Assembly (NCBI GenBank): GCA_007922305.1
Contig: ML677365.1
Coordinates: 15,312,721-15,376,720, forward strand
DNA from: Dermatemys mawii
Taxonomy: Eukaryota > Chordata > Testudines > Dermatemydidae
Reading direction: 5' to 3'
DNA: 64,000 nt
The notes under the pieces were generated by a model that was not told the DNA's origin, searched no databases, and saw only the letters and a list, made by a program, of their open reading frames with translations. This document shows positions 56,413 to 64,000 of the stretch, in pieces. The position numbers and the translations under genes were made by a program. Each line of letters opens with the position of its first letter. Positions within the stretch are counted from its first letter, which is position 1.

Positions 56413-57055
56413 TAATATCTAACCCCAAATCTCCTTTGCTGAAGATTAAGCTCATTACTTCTTGTCCTACCTTCAGTGGATACGGAGAACAAATGATCAC
56501 CATTCTCTTCTTTAGAAAAGCCTTAATATATTTGCAAAATTATCAGATCTCCTCTCAGTCTTCCTTTCTCAAGATTAAACATTCCCAGTTTTTTTAACCT
56601 TTCCTCAGAGGTCAGGTTTTCTAAACCTTTTATCATTTTTTGATCCTTTTCTGCAGGACTTTTGCCTTGCCAATTAGTCCCGATTTTATAGTTGTGCATT
56701 TGATTTTTCCTTCTTAAGTGTAGTACTTTGACCCTATCTTTATTAAATTTCATCATGTTGATTTCAAACCAATTCTCCAATTTGTCACAGTTGTTTTGAA
56801 TTCTAATTCTGTCCTCCAAAGTGCTCAGAACTTCTCCCACTTTGGTGTAATCTGAAAATTTTATAAGCATACTCTCCACTTCATTATCCAAGTCATTAAT
56901 TAAAATGTTGAATAATACTAGACGCAGGATAGAACCATTCAAGAACCCTAATAGGTAAAGCCTTCCAGTTTGACAGCAAACCATTGGTAATTACTCTGAG
57001 TATGGTCTTTCGGTCAGTTGCGTAGCCAAGTCTCATATTAATTTCATCTGAGGTA

Positions 57056-57601
57056 CTTAGTAGTCTGTCTCACTGAAATAGAGCAAAAGGCAGAGCTTGT
57101 TTACACTACAGTAGACCACACTAGTGCATATGCAATATATGTCAACAGAAGGTGTTCTGCTGCCAGCATGGCTACACCAAGCTACCCTATGGCAAGAGAG
57201 GCACTCTTCTATTAGTATAGCTAGGGCTATACTGGGAGTTCTGCCAGCACAGCTATGTCAGCTAGAAGGTGTGATTTTTGCATACTCCTCAGCAACATAG
57301 CAATGCCAGAAAATTTTGTAGTGCAGACCAGATCTTAGACTCCTCCTAAGTACCTAAATCTCTTTTGAAAATGGGACCTCAGAATTTTCAAAATTATACC
57401 CAGAATCTGCAGTCTCACATATATTTGATTCAAAATAGAACTGACTATATAGTGGATGTGCTCTCTGCAAATGAGAACAAAATGGAGAATAACTCTAATG
57501 TACACAGAAAGGAGACTTATTTGACTAATTCCAAAAATACCCATCTTGACACATAGTTTATTTGAAGTCCTGAAATGACAAGAAGTGTGTGTATTTGAGA
57601 A
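57056..57601. other. Intron sequence, nothing recognised
   Basis: A possible unnamed MITE with 'gtttacactacagtagacca' occurs at about 57098. No second end was found. Confidence 0.35.
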
Positions 57602-57603
57602 TA

Positions 57604-58133
57604 CAGGCCAGTCGCATCTTAGGCGCATTTAACATGCGCGAATTTAACTATACGCGGCAGGCCACAAAAAAAAAAAAAAAAAAAAAAAAAAACCAGGGGC
57701 CAGGGTCGACAGCCCGCCCGCCATGGCGGGGGCCGGGGTAGGAGCTTGCAGCCTGCAAGAGGGGCTGGGGCTGGCTGCCCGGCAGCCCACCCGCCACCGC
57801 GGGGGCTGGAACAGGGACCAGCAGCCTGCCCACCGCTGCAGGGGCTGGGGCTGGAGCCAGCACCCGGCAGCCCGCAGCAGGGGCCGGCAGCCCAGCAGCC
57901 CGCCTGCCTGCAGGATTGGGGCTGGAGCTCGCAGCCCGCCCACCCGCCCGCTGGATCGCGGCAAGAGCCTGCAGCCTGCCCACCTGTGGGATTGGGGCAG
58001 GAGCTCCCCCCATCCCTCACCTCCCTGCGTAAACGTTCAGTAAAGTGAACTCAATGAGAGTTTCACTATACGCAATTTCTGCTTTACACAGTAATCGCAG
58101 AACGTAACCCTCACATAAGACGTGACACGCCTG
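57604..58133. mobile_element. pogo/Tigger-like MITE with GC-rich core
   Basis: TA dinucleotides flank both ends (57602-57603 and 58134-58135). The termini CAGGCCAGTCGCATCTTAGG and, in complement, CAGGCGTGTCACGTCTTATG are inverted. The core (57700-58010) is very GC-rich with repeated 'ggggctggggctgg' and 'cagcctgcccacc' units. A poly-A run of about 26 sits near 57667-57691. Confidence 0.75.
57700..58010 (+). repeat. GC-rich minisatellite-like core
   Basis: Degenerate units built from 'caggggctggggctggagcc', 'gcagcccgcc' and 'cagcctgcccacc' repeat irregularly. Long stop-free frames on both strands are a composition effect and not genes. Confidence 0.75.
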
Positions 58134-58139
58134 TATAGC

Positions 58140-58930
58140 CAGCATTACAAATCAGAGCATGAAACATACATGAGCAGAATGACTCAGGATAAGTTAATTT
58201 TGTCCCCTTTGAAATGATAAGGCGGCTTCTAGGTTAAAAAAAAAAAAAAAAAGCTATTCACTGAAGAATTTTGTGCGTGGGTCTAATTGTCAGAAATTTG
58301 TTGAATCTGATACTTCATGTTGCACAACAAGTTTTCGTTGAACCATTTCTAATTTGTAGGCATAAGGGGTATAACATTTATACGACTAAATGTTATACCC
58401 ATTTTCTCCCATATGTGAATACCATATTCAAGTTATTCAACTGATTCAATTTCTTAAATTCTGTGTATAATCTCATAAAATAGGATCAGAGATACAAAAG
58501 TGATATGGAGTGATGTAGAAAATTATTGAATCCCAAATAACCCAGCGAGATATAGCAAGAGAGGCACTATGTCGCTCTCCAACAGTATACAACAACAATG
58601 GTGAAAATGAAATGCCAAAGGACATCTGCTCCAGCAATTTAAGATTATCGGGTTTCCCTAAATGGAATGAGAAATTATTACATTCTGGACAAATGACAGT
58701 TAAATGCTCTATTAGTAAATGTAAGAAATGATATAATTTATAGTGAAACAGTATAGATTGATATCTGACTGAAGAGGTACATAACATGGAACATTAGTTA
58801 ACACAATAGCTGTCAAACTATACAACCACGCCATCATCAAAGATAAAAGCAGAATTAGCAGTATCTAGATAGATAGATATAGCACGCAAGGACAATACAA
58901 TTAACATTCTTCCAAACTTGGGCTCTTTAA
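58140..58930. other. Intron sequence, nothing recognised
   Basis: An A run lies at 58236-58251. A 104-codon minus frame at 58787-58473 has no family resemblance and no splice framing. Confidence 0.45.
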
Positions 58931-58931
58931 A

Positions 58932-59440
58932 ACAGCAATTCCCAAACAGTGGTCCACAGACTACTGGTCGGTTGGATGAGCACTTGCTGGTGGTTTATGA
59001 AGAACTGTTTGGATGTGTGGTGCTGGTGTTCCTGTTCACTTCTGTTTTCTTTTTTGTGAGGTTTTTTTTGTTTTGTTTTTTAACAGATACTCAAACTCAA
59101 ATCAATGCAGCTACTGAGTATTCAGCACTTCTGAAATTTTCCACTTTTAGGGGGACATCAAGGCCATTTGTACAGTATGATGCTATTCAGCATAAGAAAG
59201 GGTGGCAGGATCTAGTTTTAGAACAGCCCTGCACAACTCAGAAAGCAGCAAGGGCCATATTACTGCAAAAAAACCAGCTGTGGGCCGAAAAGCCCCACCC
59301 TCGCCTCGCCCCCATCCACTTCCCCCCACCCCTTGGCTTGCCCCACCCCTACTCACCTCCCGCAGGCTGCACAGTGAGTCCATCTAGGCTGCATGTGGCC
59401 CCCGGGCTGCATGTTGTGCAGGCCTGCTTTAGAAAGTACA
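58932..59440. mobile_element. Possible older hAT-type non-autonomous element
   Basis: The text 'caattcccaaacagtggtcc' and 'gcacttgctggtggtttatg' is a familiar hAT MITE left half. A younger element sits inside it at 59224-59426. The right end is not defined. Confidence 0.4.
59224..59426. mobile_element. hAT MITE with 7/8 target duplication
   Basis: The ends CAGCCCTGCACAACTC and, in complement, CAGGCCTGCACAACATG are inverted repeats. The flanks ttttagaa (59216-59223) and ctttagaa (59427-59434) match at 7 of 8 positions. Confidence 0.8.
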
Positions 59441-59486
59441 TAGATTTTAAAATCCATTGAAAAATTAAAAAAAAAAGTTTTCTAAC

Positions 59487-59624
59487 CTTATGATGAGCTG
59501 CATCCAAAATAAATTCTGCACGAATACCATTATTTTCTGGACTTCTGTAATCAAACAGTGAATTGGTAAGGTACGTCATTCCTTTTGTACTCAGATTTTC
59601 TCCACAGCTGAAGAAGTAGGCCTC
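59487..59624 (-). CDS. BLTP1: BLTP1 exon
   Basis: The exon is 138 nt (46 codons), phase 0 at both ends. The acceptor is aggtgtgtt...ccttttaag and the donor tcataag|gttaga. It encodes EAYFFSCGENLSTKGMTYLT, then NSLFDYRSPENNGIRAEFIL and DAAHHK. A poly-T tract (minus strand) precedes the acceptor closely. Confidence 0.88.
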
Positions 59625-60000
59625 CTTAAAAGGTGTGTTTAAAAAAAAAAAAAAAAAGAGACAAGAGGGCAAACTTGAGAAAAAGTCAGGTTAATGTGAC
59701 CAAACATTTCCGTTGTTTCTTCATATAATAATTTATGTGTAAAATTCACATGAATCCTTACGAAAATTTGAAACAGGCCACCTTAAATCCATTCCTCAGT
59801 TTTTGGCAAAAATACTGGTATAACTGAAGATATTAAAACAATGATTTATTTAACTTCAAAGCTTCTCCTTCTTTACAAGTTAATAAAAATATCTTGGGTT
59901 AATGAACTTTACCATTCTGTATTTTGTTAGCCCAGAATACTGTGAACTTGATAATAACATGGAGAAGCCTTGAATTATTATTATACTGAAATGTGCTCAC
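59625..60000. other. Intron sequence, nothing recognised
   Basis: A poly-A (plus strand) run lies at 59641-59657. The rest is AT-rich without an element. Confidence 0.5.
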
Positions 60001-60279
60001 CAGCTTATGTACATACTGCCATGTGGCCTAACAACCTCAGGCAGGAGCGAGTTGTGATGAGCGGGTGACATTTCACATGGGAGATCAGGTCTAACATTGC
60101 CTGGAAGCAGGCCTGCACATGGAAGGCTCAGGCTCATGCAGTACCGAGGACGTCCCCTATGAACTGTATCCATTGCACAGGCCTTAAGATCTATTTCTTT
60201 TAGTTCATCAACAGGCACAGGTCATGGTAGGTGGAACATACCAAACTGAGGCTTCATTAAACATAGCTCTGCCCTCGAT

Positions 60280-60997
60280 GAGCCAATCATTGAGGTACAG
60301 GTAGACCTGGACACCTCGACACCTCAGGTAACCAGCCACTGGCACTACACATTTTGTGAAAACCCTTGGGGCTCACAAGAGTCCAAAGGGCAGTGCCATG
60401 AATTGGAAATGGCCCGGCCCATTACAAAAAGGAAAAACTTGTGTGCCCTTGGAAGATGAAGATATGGAAATAAGCACATTTCAAATCAAGGGAGGCATTC
60501 CAGTGTCCCAGATACAGGGAGAGAATAATGGAAGCTGGAGAGACCATGCAAAACTTCAGCTTCCTAAGAGATTTGCTGAGGTACAGAGGTCCAAGATGGG
60601 TTTTAGACCTCCTTTTGCTTCCAGGATTAGGAAATAATAGAAGTGAAACCCTTTTACTCATTTTCAAGGGACCTCCTTCAGCTGCAGGAGGTTCTTTTCC
60701 TCTTTTTCGAGGAATGCTTGTGAGAATGGTCCTTGAAGAGAGATGGGGAAGTGGGATGGAGGGGAGGCAACTGAGAATTGCAGGGTGTGTCCCAAAGATA
60801 TAATTTCTAGCACCCAGAGGTCCAAGGTTACCCATGACTGGCTGAACTGTAGGGGTGTAGGCAGTTGAGGAAAGAATGAGGCAGATCCAGGAAGTTGACT
60901 GGGACTTCACTCTCAAGCGCACATCAAAATGAGTGCTTCTAGCCCTGATGATGCTTTGCTGGGCTGCGCAGGTGAGTGGGAGAAGGTAGGGTGGCAA
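60280..60997 (-). pseudogene. DIRS reverse transcriptase remnant
   Basis: The complement reads SLRKLKFCMVSPASIILSLY, LGHWNASLDLKCAYFHIFIF and then, lower down at about 60310-60270, VYLYLNDWLI. These match DIRS RT motifs (L.KLRFRML.P..I, WFASLDLKDAYFHI, YLDDWLI). The catalytic boxes are altered: LDLKC for LDLKD and LND for LDD. Confidence 0.75.
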
Positions 60998-61437
60998 TGA
61001 CTAAAACTCATCTCTAGCCCCTCTCCTTGCAGACCCCTAACGAGGCTGCCAGGGCCTTGAAGGCGAGGGGCAGTCAGAACTGCTCCCTCACCTATTAATG
61101 TGTATGCAGATCCAGCAGGAGGAGGGTGGCCCTTTAGTCCATGCAGCCTTGCATCTGTTTGTTCTGCAAAGAGACCATTCCCATCAAACAGGAGGTTCTG
61201 GGTGGAGGACTGCACCTCTGGAACAAGCCCACAGTTTGAAGTCAGGAACTGTGCCTCATGACCACCACTGACGCAACCACCCTGGCCACTGAATTGGCCA
61301 CATCCCACAGCATTTGGAGGGAGAATCTTGTCCCTGTTGTACCCTCCTCTACTAGGGCCTTGAATTCTTGGGCCAAGTCCTTGGGCAGGGAATCCTTGAA
61401 CTTACAGAGGGAGTCCCATAAGTTAAAGGTCTCAGAG

Positions 61438-61572
61438 TGGTAGCCATTTTAGTCTGAATCAACAATAAGAATGAGGCATACTTCTGGGACTTTAGAGAAG
61501 TGGGTGTTAGCTCACAAAACCTTATGCCCAAATAAATTTGTTAGTCTCTAAGGTGCCACAAGTGTTCCCTGT
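61438..61572 (+). mobile_element. Retroelement 3' tail (same family as 41547-41940)
   Basis: The text 'tcagagtggtagccatttta', 'gttagctcacaaaaccttat' and 'gttagtctctaaggtgccac' is the sense form of the tail found inverted at 41547. It is inserted in DIRS gag. Confidence 0.65.
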
Positions 61573-62468
61573 TTTTTCCAAAAGTTGAAGATATATCTCC
61601 ACAAAAAAGCCTGGTGGTTTGCAATCCTGAACTGAAGGCTGGCCACTGAAGACATTTTCCAGTGTCTTGGCCTCCTTAGTTTTGGGGGTAGAACTGGTTT
61701 GCCCATCTGTCTTTCCAGTTGGCCACAGAAATGACCAGCGATCCTAGCGGGTGGGTGTACAAGCATTCGAACCCTTTGTCTGGGACAAAATATTTCAGCT
61801 CTCATGGAGGTGACAGGGACTGAAGATGAGGTTTGCCAGAGGGCTCTGGCAATTTTTAAGACCCCAACGGGCACTGGAAGATGTCTGACTTCTCCACCAT
61901 CTCCTCAACCTCCAGTGGCCACCCCTCAGAGCAGGACCTAATGCTCCTTGAAATCCTCCAAGGGCTAGCTTGAGAGGGCCCCGCCACAGCTTCATCTGGA
62001 GAGGACGACGACGACAACTGGACCACTAGGGAAGGGCCCGGGTCATTGTTCCCTGTGGGGGGGAGGAGGGTTTTGGGGTGTGCATTCACTCTGCCACCCC
62101 AGGATCCAACTGTGTTTTGCACACTGAGTCTGGCACCGCTGGTCACTTTTCCAAAGTGGCGACTGAAGACTGGTGCAAAGGTGGCATCAGCATAACCAGA
62201 ATGCCCTAGGCATTCCAGTAGAGCCACTGCTCCAGCCACTGCCCTGCTGCCAGGACAGCACTGAGGAGGTCGACGCAGCCCCAGGTGCCCAGTTGCACCG
62301 GTGCTGCCTCAGTGATAGGCTGAACTCCCTTTCCAAGCCGGAAGAATCCCCTTCTGGTGACCACAGTGGGGCCGGCAACGGGTCTAGAAGCTAACCATCT
62401 CTGCGGGTGAACAATGCCTCGAATAGGCGGATCAGTATCATGTTGAAGAATGTTCCTATGGTCTAGGT

Positions 62469-62728
62469 CAGTGGTCTTCAAATTGGGGTGCGCGCACCTC
62501 TGGGGGTGTGCGAGACCACCCCCAGGGGTGCGCGAGATCCCGGAGCCGCCGCTGATCCTTCCTGGGAGACCGCCAAAGTCGCGGTCTACTTTTGGCCCAC
62601 TGAAATGCCGCCAAAAGAAAGCGGAAGCTTTTTATTCTGCTGCATTTTGGCGGACATACCCCGGGGGGCCGTGAGCAGAGGGGGGAGCGCGAAAGGGGGC
62701 CGCAGCGCCTAAAGTTTGAAGAGCGCTG
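62469..62728. mobile_element. hAT MITE with exact 8-bp target duplication
   Basis: The 260-bp element starts CAGTGGTCTTCAAATTGGGG and ends AAAGTTTGAAGAGCGCTG. GTCTAGGT flanks both ends (62461-62468 and 62729-62736). The interior includes 'gaaatgccgccaaaag', shared with the MITE at 55706-56029, so the two are one family. Confidence 0.92.
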
Positions 62729-63555
62729 GTCTAGGTGATGGCAACCTACCTCATGGAAACAGTGGGCGGGAGGATGACCAGTGCCAGCCATACAATAAAC
62801 CACTGCCTCCCTCCAGGTGAATCTCGCTGAGAGGATGGAGACTGGGAACACGGTGTCAGCAATCTAAAACATCGAACCAATGACCAGTGCTGTTGCGGAA
62901 ACCTGGGGCACAGCGACAAAGAGCACTGCCTCTGCTCCGGAGACCAGGGGGGTTCACTTGCCCTCGGTGGAGTTATGGCTGATTTGTTCTTGTGGGGAAT
63001 CTTTGCCAAGTCCATCGCAGTGCGTGATGCCGGCTGCACTGGGAAAGTCCTTTGCTCTCTGGGCACTGGGAGAGCCTGAGAAGGCAATGGCCCCGCCCTG
63101 GGGTCAGTGGCGACAAGAGCAAACAGTCAGAGGGCTAGGAGGCCCCACTGGGAAACTCCAGGGTGGGTGAGTGACCTGAACTGGGTCCTTTACCCGATGC
63201 CCCTTGGCCTTTCTTGCCCAGTGCTGGGGAGTCATGCTTCTTTGATTTATTTTTGGGCACTAGCAAAAGGGAGCAGCACTGGGGGTGCACTGCACACCAA
63301 GGCCAAAGCGGTGGGAGTGAAGTCCGGCCAGGATGGCTCCACAGCTGTGCAGAAAAGGCAGCCTCCACGAGAAGGAACTTAGAGGACGTAGGGTTGGCAG
63401 CACCTAATATACCAAGGCATAGCACAGCACTCCAGAGGGCACCATAATCAACCCATCAGATCCTGCACTAAGGCAAAAATCTCAACAACTGTGCAATGGG
63501 CACACACACACCTAGAATGGAATCAACTTGAGCAAGCACTTGAACATCATGGTTG

Positions 63556-63965
63556 TTGCAGGGGAAGGATAGGGAGTTCAGAGGATTCAATACAATCATA
63601 CATGGCATGACTGTTGCAAAATAATTCTCTCTGAAAAACATTTAAGATGTTCAGATGGAAGGTGCTGTGTAACTGCAATGTATTAGTAGCTGTAGGATTA
63701 TTAAATCAGAAACCCTTGGCAAATAAATGTGCAGGAAATTGCATTACTAAGAAATAAGTGTATAGTTTCTATGGTTCAGTAACTGTACAGCATCCTCTCT
63801 CACTGAGACAGTTCCCCCAAATCATGCCAGTTATACATACTACCACTAAACATGGGATTTCTGTGAAACTGTACTCTTTGCCACACCTAAGAAAATTAAA
63901 TATTTTAAATCAATAAAGCATATTATAATTGCTTTAACAATCAGCAGTATTTCAAATGAACTTAC
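63556..63965. other. Intron sequence, nothing recognised
   Basis: AT-rich sequence directly downstream of the first visible exon's donor. Confidence 0.5.
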
Positions 63966-64000
63966 TGCATCACTTCTGTTCACATTCTCTTCAAAGTCTT
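63966..64000 (-). CDS. BLTP1: BLTP1 exon, cut by the window edge
   Basis: The last 35 nt of an exon are visible, with donor gatgca|gtaagttc, a near-perfect consensus. The frame that ends in phase 0, as required by the exon at 59624-59487, reads DFEENVNRSDA. The 5' part lies beyond the window. Confidence 0.7.

Larger units (their letters stand above)
55606..57055 (-). mobile_element. CR1 LINE, antisense, interrupted by two MITEs
   Basis: It begins with the CR1 3' tail in antisense ('atatagggctggaaaggacc'), continues at 56038 ('aatccctaacagatgtatgt') and resumes after the second insert at 56413. The complement of 56984-56523 keeps RT-like GSILRLVLFNILINDLDNEV, MLIKFSDYTKVGEV (FADDTK degraded) and ENLTSEERLKKLGMFNLEKG. 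The two insertions must be younger than the CR1. Confidence 0.85.
60200..63555 (-). mobile_element. Fourth DIRS copy: gag and 5' RT, with nested inserts
   Basis: A 5' terminus lies near 63500-63555 ('cttgagcaagcacttgaaca'). Gag-like remnants follow (61308-60913 complement: LLFDGNGLFAEQTDARLHGL). RT then runs from 60997 to about 60280. A hAT MITE (62469-62728) and a LINE-like tail (61438-61572) are inserted. RNase H and recombinase are absent; the low-coordinate border near 60200 is approximate, and 60000-60200 is unassigned. Confidence 0.75.
725..64000 (-). other. BLTP1: Partial gene locus: BLTP1-like bridge lipid transfer protein, 10 supported exons
   Basis: Ten minus-strand exons join with consistent reading-frame phase (0/0, 0/0, 1, 0, 1, 1, 0, 0, 2 in transcript order) and give about 530 residues with no stop except one 1-nt frameshift. 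Every donor is GT and every acceptor AG. BLTP1 (KIAA1109, Tweek, yeast Csf1) is an about 5000-residue rod with a hydrophobic groove that moves phospholipid between the ER and other membranes at contact sites. I recognise the peptide segments as this family from memory; no search was run. The segment's position in the full protein cannot be told from the window. The gene continues past both ends. Introns are long, up to 27.6 kb, and filled with transposons. Confidence 0.75.

Noticed and set aside
57619..58048. Overlapping 97-133-codon open frames on both strands, rich in Pro, Ala and Gly
   Set aside because: They come from a GC-rich minisatellite core inside a MITE. Several frames on both strands are open at once, which is a composition effect.
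58473..58787. 104-codon minus frame between two exons
   Set aside because: Its phase and borders do not fit, and I see no motif. A decayed repeat is more likely.
59349..59672. 107-codon minus frame
   Set aside because: Only the 46 codons at 59487-59624 are the BLTP1 exon. The remainder reads through its intron and a MITE.
1..64000. CRISPR arrays, operons, bacterial promoters, tRNA or rRNA genes
   Set aside because: None are visible. The only tRNA-like text is the head of a SINE at 21051-21235.

Overview
This is vertebrate nuclear DNA. It is AT-rich and intron-dominated, with no operons or bacterial signals. The interspersed repeats point to a turtle (Testudines): many CR1 LINE fragments, a tRNA-headed SINE, DIRS-type tyrosine-recombinase retrotransposons, Harbinger and hAT DNA transposons with their MITEs, and LTRs. 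The species is not determinable, and the turtle call is an inference from repeat families I recognise from memory.

The whole window appears to lie inside one gene on the minus strand, read from high to low coordinates. Ten exons with good coding content and splice sites are visible. In transcript order they are 64000-63966 (cut by the window edge), 59624-59487, 54954-54867, 48761-48495, 44759-44561, 43900-43709, 41264-41095, 35466-35272, 28654-28530 and 909-725. Every exon-exon phase joins correctly, which is strong internal evidence for one transcript. Together they encode about 530 residues. I recognise the protein as the giant bridge-like lipid transfer protein BLTP1 (KIAA1109/Tweek/Csf1 family), from memory and without a search. 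A possible extra 96-nt, phase-neutral exon lies at 38491-38396. The exon at 48761-48495 carries a 1-nt frameshift in a run of four G, which is either a sequence error or a real lesion.

Layout: 1-6.2 kb holds the last visible exon, a MITE, an LTR and an antisense CR1. 10.7-12.3 kb is a hAT transposon with very long inverted arms. 14.0-15.6 kb is a sense CR1 with reverse-transcriptase remnants. 18.8 kb has a GT microsatellite with an assembly gap. 19.2-28.2 kb is a nest of DIRS elements containing a CR1 tail, a SINE, an LTR with target duplication and a hAT MITE. 28.5-30 kb has an exon, a second LTR and old repeats. 30.0-33.7 kb is an LTR-retroelement relic split by a Harbinger element. 35-45.5 kb carries five exons, the candidate extra exon, a MIR split by an LTR with a perfect hairpin, and antisense CR1. 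45.6-48.5 kb is a decayed Harbinger transposon ending 24 bp from a splice donor. 51.0-53.7 kb holds more DIRS fragments. 55.6-58.1 kb is an antisense CR1 pierced by two MITEs, then a GC-rich pogo/Tigger-like MITE. 60.0-63.6 kb is another DIRS copy with a nested hAT MITE and a LINE-like tail.

No complete, intact mobile-element gene remains. I found no convincing undescribed biological system. The most useful leads are the frameshifted exon, the candidate cassette exon, the fold-back hAT element, the perfect hairpin in the LTR, and two coding-like intronic stretches I could not identify.
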